A stretch of DNA of 64,000 nt from Nonomuraea sp. SYSU D8015 (GTDB lineage: Bacteria > Actinomycetota > Actinomycetes > Streptosporangiales > Streptosporangiaceae), in contig NZ_VJYI01000014.1 in NCBI RefSeq assembly GCF_008065375.1, positions 62,001-126,000 of the forward strand, in the 5' to 3' direction. Shown piece by piece: positions 43,438-52,352 of this stretch (positions are counted from its first letter, which is position 1; every line of letters starts with the position of its first letter). The notes under the pieces are model-generated. The model saw nothing but the letters and a program-made list of their open reading frames with translations. It did not search any database and had not been told where the DNA came from. The translations under genes and the position numbers were made by a program.

Positions 43438-44505
43438 ATGACGTCGCTACGGATCAGCCTGGGGTACGAACTGGAGGTCCGCGGCCGCACCCGCGAAGTC
43501 GAGCAGCAGGCGTTCCACAACGTGGTCGAGCAGGTCGTGCTGGGGGACCGGCTGGGATTCGACACCGCCTGGTTCGTCGAGCACCACTTCACCAGGGGTT
43601 TCTCCCACTCCTCGGCTCCCGACCTGGTCCTGGCCGCCATCTCCCAGCGGACCGAGCGCATCCACCTGGGGCTCGGCGTGGTGCTGCTGCCGTTCCAGTC
43701 CCCGATCCGCACGGCGGAGCGGGTGGCCACGCTGGACGTGCTGAGCGGCGGGCGCGTGGAGTTCGGGACGGGACGCGGGGCCTCGCCGCTGGAGTACCAG
43801 GCGTTCCAGCGGCCGTTCGAGAAGTCGCGGCAGATCTGGGAGGACTCGCTGGAGGCGACGCTGGCCATCTGGCAGGCCGACGGCGAGCCGATCAGCCGGT
43901 CGAACGAGTTCTTCGAGATCCCCGACGTGGCCGTCTACCCCCGGCCGGTCCAGCGGCCGCACCCACCGGTGTGGGTGGCGTCCACGTCGCTGGAGGGCTA
44001 CCTGGCGGCGGCCAGGCACGGCTACAACCTCCTCGGCATGACGATGCTCAAGGGCATCGACGACGTAGCCGCCGACATCACGAAATATCGGGAATGTCTG
44101 GCGGAGCATGGCTTCGACCCGGCAACCCGCCGCGTCGCCCTCATGATCCCCTGGTTCGTCGCCCCCACGCGGGAGGAGGCCAACGCCACGGCCGCCGACC
44201 CCGTCCTGTGGTACATCCGCCGCCAGGTCAACCTGGTGACCCCGCCCGACTACTACGACGCCCGCCACGCCACCCACCGCGTGCTGGGCCAGCTCGCCGC
44301 CGGGCTGCCGCCCGAGGAGGCCATGGCCACGCTGCGCGAGCACCTCATGGTGGTGGTGGACGACGTGGAGGGCTCGCGCAAGGCCCTGGCCAGGATCGCC
44401 GAGGCCGGCGCCACGGACCTCATCATCCAGGCCCAGGTGGGCGGGCTGGCGCACGAGCGGGTGTGCGAATCGATGACGCTCTTCATGACCGAGGTGGTGC
44501 GTTGA
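43438..44505 (+). CDS. LLM-class flavin-dependent oxidoreductase
   Basis: The 355-residue protein has the bacterial luciferase-like fold (LGYELEVRG, GDRLGFDTAWFVEHHFTRGFSHSSAPDLVLAAISQRTERIHLGLGVVLLPFQSPIRTAERVATLDVLSGGRVEFGTGRG). It probably takes reduced flavin from a partner and oxidises an acyl or ring substrate; the nearby HsaB-like reductase at 60239 is a possible source. ATG 43438 follows GGAGG. It heads a six-gene + strand run ending at 50781, controlled by site 2. Confidence 0.87.
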   Translation: MTSLRISLGYELEVRGRTREVEQQAFHNVVEQVVLGDRLGFDTAWFVEHHFTRGFSHSSAPDLVLAAISQRTERIHLGLGVVLLPFQSPIRTAERVATLDVLSGGRVEFGTGRGASPLEYQAFQRPFEKSRQIWEDSLEATLAIWQADGEPISRSNEFFEIPDVAVYPRPVQRPHPPVWVASTSLEGYLAAARHGYNLLGMTMLKGIDDVAADITKYRECLAEHGFDPATRRVALMIPWFVAPTREEANATAADPVLWYIRRQVNLVTPPDYYDARHATHRVLGQLAAGLPPEEAMATLREHLMVVVDDVEGSRKALARIAEAGATDLIIQAQVGGLAHERVCESMTLFMTEVVR

Positions 44506-45560
44506 TGACCCGTTGGCTCACTCGGGACGATCTCGGGGCGGCCGCGCACTCCGCCACCGGCCTGCTGCTCGTCTCCCCCGACGCGTCGAGCGTCTTCCCG
44601 CTGGGCCCGGACGACCGTACCGCCGCCGCCGGGCTGACCGCGGCGGCCCTGCGGGCGGCCGGGGTCGGCGAGCGGGACCGCGTGGCGGTGGCGCTGGCCG
44701 AGCCCGCGGGCGCACTGTGGACCGCCGCCGCGGCCGACGTCGCGCAGGCCGCCGCCGACCTCGGGCCGCGCGGCCGCATGCGCCTGCACCACGCGTTGTC
44801 CGCGCTCAGGGCCACCACGCTGGTCGCCACCCCCACGGGCGCGATGGACTTCCTCGCCCGCCTGCACCTGGAGTTCCTCCTGGACCCGCTGGATCTCGGG
44901 CTCAGGAACATCGTCCTGACCGGCGAGATCGCCTCGAAGCGCACGCTCGGCCATCTCGCCTGGGAGTTCGGGGCGCGCGTCACGGAGGTGTACGCGAGCC
45001 CGTTCGGCGGCGGAGCTCTGGCCTGGCGGGCGGCGGAGGAGGATCCGCTCACGCCGCTGGCGGACGGCCTGCTGGGGCTGGCGGCCCTGGCCAAGGACGA
45101 GGCCCCCGGTCCCGGGCTCGCCGAGCTGGTCGTCACGCCGCACGGGCATTCGACGCTCGGCGACGCCGTGCTCAGGACCGGGCAGGTCGCCAGGGCCGAC
45201 GGCGACGGCATACCGGCGCCAGCCCACACCGTGGGCGAGCACGTGCTGGTGAGAGGCGTGTGGCTGGCGCTGCCCCGCGTCGAGAAGGCGCTGTCGAAGA
45301 TCGACGGCGTGGCCGGTTGGGAGCTCGCGATCAGCCGCCAGGGCACGCTGGACGCGGCCGTGCTCACCGTGACCTTCAACCGGGAGAGCCTGGTCGGCAA
45401 CCCCATGTGGCGCTCGCGGATCCAGCAGGCCGTCCAGGCGCTGACCCCCGTGTCGATCGACGTGGAGATCGCCCAGGAGGTCTCCGAGACGCCCCGGCCA
45501 GGCACGGTGAACGACCTGCGCGGCCACCACCTGGGCAGGGACCGGGCTCTCATCACCTAG
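44505..45560 (+). CDS. PaaK-like adenylate-forming protein, divergent
   Basis: The 351-residue protein resembles phenylacetate-CoA ligase-type proteins in its middle (FLARLHLEFLLDPLDLGLRNIVLTGEIASKRTLGHLAWEFGARVTEVYASPFGGGALAWRAAEEDPL), with VLVRGVWLALPRVEKALSKI later. However, it lacks the usual P-loop-like ATP motif and the length of PaaK (~430), so its catalytic status is doubtful. It is coupled to the LLM gene (TGATG overlap). Confidence 0.6.
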   Translation: MTRWLTRDDLGAAAHSATGLLLVSPDASSVFPLGPDDRTAAAGLTAAALRAAGVGERDRVAVALAEPAGALWTAAAADVAQAAADLGPRGRMRLHHALSALRATTLVATPTGAMDFLARLHLEFLLDPLDLGLRNIVLTGEIASKRTLGHLAWEFGARVTEVYASPFGGGALAWRAAEEDPLTPLADGLLGLAALAKDEAPGPGLAELVVTPHGHSTLGDAVLRTGQVARADGDGIPAPAHTVGEHVLVRGVWLALPRVEKALSKIDGVAGWELAISRQGTLDAAVLTVTFNRESLVGNPMWRSRIQQAVQALTPVSIDVEIAQEVSETPRPGTVNDLRGHHLGRDRALIT

Positions 45561-45570
45561 GGGGCGAGCG

Positions 45571-47109
45571 ATGGCACCGGACTGGGGGACGCTCCCCCGC
45601 ATGCTGCGCGACCAGGCGGCGCACCACCCCGATGCCGTGGTGATCGCAGAGGGCGGCACCCGGGTGACGTTGTCGGAGCTGCGGGCGGCGGCCGCCAAGG
45701 TCGCCCGCGGCCTCATCGCCCTCGGCGTCGAGCCCGGCGACCGCGTGGCGATGTGGGGGGTGAACTCGGCGTACTGGGTGACGCACGCGTTCGGGATCTG
45801 GGACGCGGGCGCGGTGATCGTGCCGCTGTCGTCGCGGTACAAGGGCATCGAGGCCGCCCAGCTCATCGAGAAGACCGGCGCGAAGGTGCTGATCACCGGC
45901 GAGGGGCCCGGCGCCGTCCCGCTCGCCGGGCTGCTGCCGCCGCTGCCCGCCCTGAGCCACACGATCGTCCCCCCGGCGCCGGAGTTACGCGCCCTCGCCG
46001 CGCGGGTCTCCGCGCGGGAGGCGGAGGACCGTGCGCTCGCCGTCCGCTCGGACGACCTGTGCGAGATCATGTCCACGTCGGGCACCACCGGCACGCCCAA
46101 GGGCGTGATGCTGGACCACGCCCAGGTCGTGCGCGGCTACTGGGACTGGTCCGAGATCGTCACGCTGGACGAGCGCGACCGCTACCCGATCATCGCGCCG
46201 TTCAGCCACGGGTTCGGGCTCAACGCCGGGCTCGTGGCCTGCGTGATGCGCCGCGCCACGATGCTGCCGATTCCGATCTTCACGCCCGACGCCCTCATGT
46301 CGATGATCTCAGCCGAGCGCGTCACGATCCTGGCCGGGCCGCCCACGTTGTTCGCCCGGATCCTGGACGAGCTGGAGCGCGGCTCCTGGGACGTGTCGTC
46401 GCTGCGCGTGGCCATCTGCGGCGCCGCCGCCGTACCGGCGCCGCTGATCAGGCGGCTGGTCGAGCGGGTGGGGCTGGAGCGGATGATCAACGCGTACGGG
46501 CTGATGGAGGGCACGGTCGTCTCCATGACGCGGGCCGGCGACCCCATCGAGGTCATCGCCGGCACCACAGGGCGGCCCGTGCCGGGCATCGAGGTCAAGA
46601 TCGTCGATGACGACGGCAAGGAGGTCGCGCCCGGCGAGCGCGGCGAGATCCTTCAGCGCGGCTACGGCGTGATGCGCGGCTACTGGGATGACCCGGAGAA
46701 GACGGCCGAGGCCGTCGACGCGGACGGCTGGCTGCACACAGGCGACGTCGGCGTGCTAGACGAGCACGGCAATCTGGCGATCGTGGACCGCAAGAAGGAG
46801 CTCTACATCGTCAACGGTTTCAACGTCTCCCCCGCCGAGGTCGAGTCGCTGCTGCTGCGCGAGGGGTCACTCGCCCAGGCGGCGGTCGTGGGCGTGCCCG
46901 ACCCGGGCACGGGTGAGGCGGGCATCGCGTACGTGGTGCCCAGGCCGGGCGCGACCGTCGTCCCGGAGGCGCTGATCGCCTGGGCGCGGGAGAACATGTC
47001 CAACTACAAGGTCCCGAAGCGGGTCGTCGTCCTCGACTCCCTCCCCACCAACGTCAACGGCAAAATCGACAAGATCGCACTGCGCGATCGGGCGCGGCGG
47101 GCGAGTTAA
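45571..47109 (+). CDS. Acyl-CoA ligase (AMP-dependent synthetase)
   Basis: The 512-residue protein is complete: MSTSGTTGTPKGVMLDH (P-loop A3) near 169, NAYGLMEGTV (A5), the A7 motif GWLHTGDVGVLDEHGNLAIVDRKKELYIVNGFNVSPAEVE with the A8 hinge, and the A10 lysine in NVNGKIDK at the end. It should activate a carboxylate to an acyl-CoA; fatty or steroid-derived acids fit the context. It is FadD-like (FadD3-type in regulon logic), but the exact substrate cannot be assigned. Confidence 0.9.
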   Translation: MAPDWGTLPRMLRDQAAHHPDAVVIAEGGTRVTLSELRAAAAKVARGLIALGVEPGDRVAMWGVNSAYWVTHAFGIWDAGAVIVPLSSRYKGIEAAQLIEKTGAKVLITGEGPGAVPLAGLLPPLPALSHTIVPPAPELRALAARVSAREAEDRALAVRSDDLCEIMSTSGTTGTPKGVMLDHAQVVRGYWDWSEIVTLDERDRYPIIAPFSHGFGLNAGLVACVMRRATMLPIPIFTPDALMSMISAERVTILAGPPTLFARILDELERGSWDVSSLRVAICGAAAVPAPLIRRLVERVGLERMINAYGLMEGTVVSMTRAGDPIEVIAGTTGRPVPGIEVKIVDDDGKEVAPGERGEILQRGYGVMRGYWDDPEKTAEAVDADGWLHTGDVGVLDEHGNLAIVDRKKELYIVNGFNVSPAEVESLLLREGSLAQAAVVGVPDPGTGEAGIAYVVPRPGATVVPEALIAWARENMSNYKVPKRVVVLDSLPTNVNGKIDKIALRDRARRAS

Positions 47110-47142
47110 GTTGGAAGTGCGTCCGCTGTCCCAGGAGCTGCC

Positions 47143-48330
47143 ATGTTGCGCCTGCTGGCCGGTGCGGCCGCACGTAGGTTCGGGGCGCGCGCGGCCGTGG
47201 TCACCGGCTGCACTTCGCTGACCTTCGCCGACCTCGACCGGCTGTCCGACGAGGTGGCCGCCGGGCTCGCCCACCGGGGCATCCGGATCGGCGACATCGT
47301 GGTTCTCGCGCTGCCCGACGGCCCGGAGTTCGTGATCTGCCACGTCGCCGCCGCGAAGATCGGCGCGGTGGCCGCGGGCCTCGGCACCGAGCGCGTGGGG
47401 CTGCTGGACACGCTGGACCCGGCCATCGTCATCACCGTTCCCGGTGTGCTGCCGCCGATGTCCGGGCTCGACGTGGTGACGCTGCCGGTCGGGCACGATG
47501 ACGGCGGCGGACGGCACGATTACGACCCCGCGCCGCTGACCGGACTGCGCAGGGCCGAGCCGCCACCGCCGCCGTTCCCGCCCGACCCAGGCCGCCCGGT
47601 GGTCATCACGTTCACGTCGGGCAGGACCGGGCCGCCCAAGGGCGTGCTGTTCGGCGAGCGCCAGCTGGAGGCCATCCGCGTCCACGGGGCGGGGACGCGC
47701 TGGGGCACGGGCGAGGCCCGGCTGGTGCCGCACCCGCTCGGCCGGCTGGGGTTCGCCACCCGGCTGCCGGTGTTCCTGCAGACCGGGCGGACGTGTCACG
47801 TGCTGCCGTCGTGGAGCGTGGACGGCGTCATGCGGGTCATGCGCGAGCACGCGATCGGCGTGCTGCAGGGCACCCCGGACCAGCTGGCCGGCATCCTGGC
47901 GTGCGACGGCGACCTGCCCGGCCTGACGCTCGTCCTGTCCAGCGGCGCCCCCGCCCCGCCCGAGCTGATCAGCGCGCTGCGGTCCAGATACGGCGTGCCG
48001 GTCTGCAACCGCTACATCTGCACCGAGGCCGGGCTGGGCCTCGGCACGCGGCCCGACGACCCGCCCGAGGACGCCGAGGTGAGCGTCGGCCGGCCGCGCG
48101 CCGGGGTGGACGTGTCGGTAAGGGACGAGCAGGGCCGCGTCCTGCCTCCCGAGGAGCCCGGTGAGGTGCTTCTCCGGTCGGAGGCGGTCATGAGCGGCTA
48201 CGTTGGCAACAGCATCGATCAAGCGGTTTTCGCCAAGGACGGGTTCGTCCGCACCGGCGACCGGGGATACATCGATCACACTGGCCGGTTGCATCTGGTG
48301 GGACGCGTGCTCAGGGCGGCCGGGTCTTAG
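47143..48330 (+). CDS. AMP-dependent synthetase lacking its C-terminal domain
   Basis: The 395-residue protein starts like a normal ligase (LAGAAARRFGARAAVVTGCTSLTFADLDRLSDEVAAGLAHRGIRIGDIVVLALPDG), carries an altered A3 motif TFTSGRTGPPKGV, and reaches the A7/A8 boundary (KDGFVRTGDRGYIDHTGRLHLVGRVLRAAGS). It then stops where a ~100-residue C-terminal domain with the A10 lysine should follow. The stop TAG at 48328-48330 is directly followed by the fprA ribosome site, so this is a built-in end, not a recent frameshift (I see no continuing frame). It may act only in half-reactions or as a partner of the PaaK-like or full ligase. Confidence 0.8.
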   Translation: MLRLLAGAAARRFGARAAVVTGCTSLTFADLDRLSDEVAAGLAHRGIRIGDIVVLALPDGPEFVICHVAAAKIGAVAAGLGTERVGLLDTLDPAIVITVPGVLPPMSGLDVVTLPVGHDDGGGRHDYDPAPLTGLRRAEPPPPPFPPDPGRPVVITFTSGRTGPPKGVLFGERQLEAIRVHGAGTRWGTGEARLVPHPLGRLGFATRLPVFLQTGRTCHVLPSWSVDGVMRVMREHAIGVLQGTPDQLAGILACDGDLPGLTLVLSSGAPAPPELISALRSRYGVPVCNRYICTEAGLGLGTRPDDPPEDAEVSVGRPRAGVDVSVRDEQGRVLPPEEPGEVLLRSEAVMSGYVGNSIDQAVFAKDGFVRTGDRGYIDHTGRLHLVGRVLRAAGS

Positions 48331-48338
48331 GAGGCAAC

Positions 48339-49640
48339 GTGGCGTTGCGTGTGGCGGTCATCGGATCGGGCCCCGCCGGGATCTACACGGCCGAGGCGCT
48401 GGTCAAGCAGTCTGCTGAGCCCGTGCAGGTCGACGTGCTCGAACGTCTGCCGACACCGTACGGGCTGGTGAGGTACGGCGTCGCACCCGATCACACGTCG
48501 ATCAAGTCGATCGCGAACTACCTGCGGAGGGTTCTGGAGCTGCCCGAGGTCCGCTTCCTCGGCGGCGTCACCCTCGGCGAGCACGTCTCCGTCGACGACC
48601 TGCTGGGCGCCTACGACGCGGTGGTCTACTGCACGGGAGCGATGGTCGACAGGAAGCTCGGCATACCCGGCGAGGACCTGCCCGGCAGCGTGGCCGCGAC
48701 CGACTTCGTCAACTGGTACTGCGGTCACCCCGACGTCGATCCGGGCCGGTTCACGCTCGACAGCCCCGAGGTCGCGGTGATCGGCGTCGGCAACGTGGCC
48801 GTCGACGTGGTCCGTGTCCTGGCCAAGACCGCCGACGAGCTGCGCGCCACCGACGTGCCGCACGACGTGCTGCAGCGCCTCTCCGAGAGCCAGGTCAAGG
48901 CCATCCACATGGTCGGCAGGCGCGGCCCCGAGCACGCCAAGTTCACCCTGAAGGAGCTGCGCGAGCTGGGTGATCTCGCCAACGCCGACGTCTGCGTGCG
49001 CCCCGACGAGGCCATCGTGCTCGGCGGCGACTTCCCGCGCCAGGTCCAGGGCAACATCAAGGTCCTGCAGTCATGGGCGGCCCGCGAGCCGGTCGGCCGC
49101 CCGCGCCGCCTCGACGTGCGCTTCTGGCTGCGGCCCGTGGAGATCCTCGGCGCCGAACGGGTCGAGGGGCTCAAGCTCGAACGCACCCGGCTGTCGCAGG
49201 AGGGCCGCGTGGTGGGCACGGGCGAGTTCGAGACGCTGCCGGTCGGCATGGTGCTGCGCTCGGTCGGCTACCAGAGCGTTCCGCTGCCCGGGGTCCCGTT
49301 CTCGGACAAGACCATGACCGTGCCGAACGAGGCCGGCCGGGTCCGCGACCGCGAATACGTGGCAGGCTGGCTCAAACGCGGCCCTACCGGGGTGATCGGC
49401 ACCAACAAGTCCGACGCCGCCGAAACCGTCCGTACGCTGCTGTCCGACCTGGAAGGGCGCGACCGTGTGGCGGCGCGACCCATCGACGAGCTGCTGGCAG
49501 AACGCGGCATCAGGCCCATAACCTACGACGAGTGGCTCGCGATCGAGGCGGCCGAGGCCGAGCTGGCCAGGTCCCTCGGCCGCGGCGAACGTGTCAAGCT
49601 CGTCGGTTTGGAGGCCATGCTCCGTGCCTGCCGTCCCTGA
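48339..49640 (+). CDS. fprA: Ferredoxin-NADP reductase, FprA-like
   Basis: The 433-residue flavoprotein has the FAD site VIGSGPAGIYTAEALVK at the N-terminus, ERLPTPYGLVRYGVAPDHTSIKSI and the NADP site IGVGNVAVDVVRVLAK near 150. VGRRGPEHAKFTLKELREL and GVIGTNKSDAAETV also match the FprA/adrenodoxin-reductase family. It can supply electrons to ferredoxin-dependent oxygenases in the pathway. GTG 48339 follows GGAGG. Its 3' end overlaps the next gene by 17 bases. Confidence 0.93.
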   Translation: MALRVAVIGSGPAGIYTAEALVKQSAEPVQVDVLERLPTPYGLVRYGVAPDHTSIKSIANYLRRVLELPEVRFLGGVTLGEHVSVDDLLGAYDAVVYCTGAMVDRKLGIPGEDLPGSVAATDFVNWYCGHPDVDPGRFTLDSPEVAVIGVGNVAVDVVRVLAKTADELRATDVPHDVLQRLSESQVKAIHMVGRRGPEHAKFTLKELRELGDLANADVCVRPDEAIVLGGDFPRQVQGNIKVLQSWAAREPVGRPRRLDVRFWLRPVEILGAERVEGLKLERTRLSQEGRVVGTGEFETLPVGMVLRSVGYQSVPLPGVPFSDKTMTVPNEAGRVRDREYVAGWLKRGPTGVIGTNKSDAAETVRTLLSDLEGRDRVAARPIDELLAERGIRPITYDEWLAIEAAEAELARSLGRGERVKLVGLEAMLRACRP

Positions 49641-50781
49641 TCTGCCGCCCGGTTTCGCGGCGGCCTACCGGGCCCAGCAGGCCCGCTACCCGCAGCTGTC
49701 CGCCTCGCCCGGGTGGCAGCCGGTCCACACGGTGTACGTGCCGGCCGACCGGTTCTCCGCCCACACCGTGGCCGAGTGGCGCGACCAGGCGTTGTCCCTG
49801 GTCAAGGCCCATATGGGCGGGCCCGTCGAGCTGGCCGAGGTGTTCGGCGCGCCGGAGCGGCTCGCCGCGGCCGTCCACGAGAAGGTCCTCGCCAAGCTCG
49901 CGCACGAGCCTATCGAGGACCTTCGGATCGACTTCGAGGACGGCTACGGCGTACGCCCCGACGAGGTCGAGGACGGGCATGTGGCGCAGGCCGCCGAGGC
50001 GGTGGCCGCGCTGCACGCCGCCGGGGCGCTGCCGCGCCGGTGGGGGCCGCGGGTGAAGTCGTTCGCCGACGGCGACCCCCGGCGATCGGTGCGGACTCTC
50101 GACGGCTTCGTCACCGGGGTGATCGAGCGGGCCGGGTCGCTGCCTGACGGGTTCACGGTGACGTTCCCGAAGGTGCTGATGGAGGACTACCTCGGGCAGT
50201 TCGCGGACGTGCTGGAGCGGCTGGAGGCCGGGCCGGGCGTCCGCCTGCGGTTCGAGATGCAGGTGGAGGCGCCGCAGACGCTGCCGTTCCTGCGTGCCGA
50301 GCTGGCCGAGGCGCTGGGCGGGCGGCTGGCGGCGGCCCACTTCGGCGTGTTCGACTACACGGCCGCGCTCGGGCTGCCCCCGCACGAGCAGCGGCTCGAC
50401 CATCCGGCCTGCGACCACGCCAGACACGTGATGCAGACGGCGTTCGCCGGCACGGGCGTGGAGCTCTCGGACGGTTCGCTCGCCGCCTCACCCGCCTCCG
50501 ACCGCAGGGCCGATGTGCACGCACTGTGGCGGCGGCACGCCGAGCTGGTGCGCCACTCGCTGCGGCACGGCTTCTACCAGGGCTGGGACATGCACCCGTC
50601 ACACCTGGTCAGCCGGTTCGCCACCGTCTACGCCTTCCATCTGGCGGACTACGACTCCTACCGCGAGCGCGTGACCGCCTGGGAGGAGCAGCGGGACGCC
50701 GGGGGCGGCGTCATGGACGAGCCCGCCACGATCCGCACCCTCGCCGCCGCGCTGCGCAGGGCCGACGCCGCCCTGCACTGA
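49624..50781 (+). CDS. DUF6986-type lyase/aldolase-like protein
   Basis: The 385-residue protein has the pattern of HpcH/HpaI-like TIM barrels: IEDLRIDFEDGYGVRPDEVEDGH (acidic metal-type motif) near 105, RWGPRVKSF, VTFPKVLMEDYL, LRFEMQVEAPQTLP near 215 and AAHFGVFDYTAALGLPPHEQRLDHPACDHARHVMQ. A C-C lyase role is plausible. GTG 49624 has GGAGG upstream. It is the last gene of the run from 43438. Confidence 0.75.
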   Translation: MPAVPDLPPGFAAAYRAQQARYPQLSASPGWQPVHTVYVPADRFSAHTVAEWRDQALSLVKAHMGGPVELAEVFGAPERLAAAVHEKVLAKLAHEPIEDLRIDFEDGYGVRPDEVEDGHVAQAAEAVAALHAAGALPRRWGPRVKSFADGDPRRSVRTLDGFVTGVIERAGSLPDGFTVTFPKVLMEDYLGQFADVLERLEAGPGVRLRFEMQVEAPQTLPFLRAELAEALGGRLAAAHFGVFDYTAALGLPPHEQRLDHPACDHARHVMQTAFAGTGVELSDGSLAASPASDRRADVHALWRRHAELVRHSLRHGFYQGWDMHPSHLVSRFATVYAFHLADYDSYRERVTAWEEQRDAGGGVMDEPATIRTLAAALRRADAALH

Positions 50782-50786
50782 CCGGC

Positions 50787-51467
50787 TCAGTCGCGCTCGA
50801 CCAAGGCCCGCCACTGGCGTACCAGCCGCCACTCGACCGGGTCCGACCAGCTGGCCCGCACCGCCGATCCGACGTGGAAGGCCCGGATGCCGTAGTCCAG
50901 CAGGACGGGCACGTGTGCCGGGCGCAGGCCTCCGCCGGCCAGGATGATCGACCCGTCGCCCGCCTCGGCGCGGGCCCGTAACACCGGCAGGCCGTCGCCC
51001 ACGCCGGTGGGCGAGCCCGAGGTGAGCACGGTCGCGAGGTTGGGCAGCAGACGCACGGCACGCCAGGCCGCCTGGATGTCGGCCGCGTGGTCGACGGCCC
51101 GGTGGAAGGTCCACGGCAAAGGGGACACGGCGTGGATCAGCGCCTCGGTGGCCGCCAGATCGACGGCGCCCGCGCCGTCGAGGAACCCGAACACGAATCC
51201 CGCCGCCCCCGCCTGCGCCAGCGCCTTGGCGTCCCGGCCCAGCCGCTCGAGGGCGTCGGGGTCGGCGGCGAAGTTGGCGTCGCAGCGGAGCATCACCATC
51301 TGGGGAAGAGGGCATTCCGCGGCGATCGCGGCGACCGTCTCCGGAGAGGGGGTCAGCCCGTCGGCCGCCATGTCGGCGACGACCTCCAGCCGGTCGGCTC
51401 CGCCCTGTTCGGCGGCCACGGCGTCGCGCACGTTGAGCGCGATCACCTCGAGCAGGGATCCGGTCAT
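50787..51467 (-). CDS. cutC: CutC family protein
   Basis: The 226-residue protein is a CutC-type TIM barrel: LEVIALNVRDAVAAEQGGADRLEVVADMAADGLTPSPE, PWTFHRAVDHAADIQAAW, VLTSGSPTGVGDGLPVL and IILAGGGLRPAHVPVLL. CutC was linked to copper homeostasis, but that role is disputed. It is convergent with the lyase-like gene (5 bases apart) and divergent from a TetR gene. Confidence 0.9.
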   Translation of the reverse strand: MTGSLLEVIALNVRDAVAAEQGGADRLEVVADMAADGLTPSPETVAAIAAECPLPQMVMLRCDANFAADPDALERLGRDAKALAQAGAAGFVFGFLDGAGAVDLAATEALIHAVSPLPWTFHRAVDHAADIQAAWRAVRLLPNLATVLTSGSPTGVGDGLPVLRARAEAGDGSIILAGGGLRPAHVPVLLDYGIRAFHVGSAVRASWSDPVEWRLVRQWRALVERD

Positions 51468-51658
51468 GGAGGAGAGGTTATATGGTGATCTGCGGCTTTG
51501 CGCCAGGAAGGCCCTGCCGCGCGCTCACCTCGAGCCGCGCCTCTCAGTTGTTCGGAAAGGTCCGTGTCTGCGGCAGCGATCGGCTGGGCGGCGATGTGGT
51601 CGCGGCTTTCAGCGCTCCGCCGGAGGGCCGGGCCTAGTGCCTGACGGGCAGGTCTGTC

Positions 51659-51681
51659 TACAGTTAGTTGGGTGACCAACT
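51659..51681 (+). promoter_or_regulatory. TetR promoter with palindrome over the start codon
   Basis: TACAGT (51659-51664) ends seven bases before GTG 51672 (leaderless type). The palindrome AGTTGG-GTGA-CCAACT (51666-51681) covers the start codon; bound TetR would block initiation of both processes. Confidence 0.55.
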
Positions 51682-52277
51682 CACCGGAATCCCGTGCCGC
51701 GGGCAAGCGGCGGCGGCTCATGTCCGCGGCCGCACGGGTGCTGCACGAGCAGGGCATAGAGCGCACCACCATCGCCGACATCGCCAAGGCCGCCGATGTC
51801 CCCGTGGGCAACGTGTACTACTACTTCAAGACCAAGGACGAGCTGGTCCAGGCCGCCCTGAACGAGCATGCCGCCCACCTGGCCCAGCTCACCGGTGAGC
51901 TCGGCAAGCTGCCTGACCCCCTCGACCGCCTCAAGGCGCTGGTCGACACCTGGGTGGGCCGGCGCGACGTCGCGGCCCGATACGGCTGCCCGACCGGCAC
52001 TCTGGCCGCCGAACTCGACAAACGCGACGACGGCGGGCTCGACCTGGAGGCGGCGAAGGTGATCCGCCTCCTCCTCGACTGGGCGGAGGACCAGTTCCGC
52101 CAGGCCGGCCTGCCGAACCCCGGCGACCTCGCCCTCACCTTGGTGGCGGGCTATCAGGGCATGTCCCTGCTGGCCAACGCCCTGCGCGACCCGGACGTCA
52201 TGACCCGCGAAGGAGCCCGCCTCACCCGCTGGCTCGACTCGCTTCCGACGGAGAGCGGCGGGGCGGGCCTCACCTGA
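51672..52277 (+). CDS. TetR-family regulator
   Basis: The 201-residue protein has a TetR helix-turn-helix (KRRRLMSAAARVLHEQGIERTTIADIAKAADVPVGNVYYYFKTKDELVQAAL) and a C-terminal domain with WVGRRDVAARYGCPTGTLAAELDKRD, typical of a small subgroup of TetR proteins. GTG 51672 is set by the -10 box. The palindrome over the start suggests autorepression. The secreted hydrolase follows on the same strand. Confidence 0.9.
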   Translation: MTNSPESRAAGKRRRLMSAAARVLHEQGIERTTIADIAKAADVPVGNVYYYFKTKDELVQAALNEHAAHLAQLTGELGKLPDPLDRLKALVDTWVGRRDVAARYGCPTGTLAAELDKRDDGGLDLEAAKVIRLLLDWAEDQFRQAGLPNPGDLALTLVAGYQGMSLLANALRDPDVMTREGARLTRWLDSLPTESGGAGLT

Positions 52278-52352
52278 CCGACGCCGAAGATCTGCGCGGA
52301 TGTCTATCGAAAGGTGGACGATCTGGCCGGGGCCCTCCGTCAGGCTTCCGGC

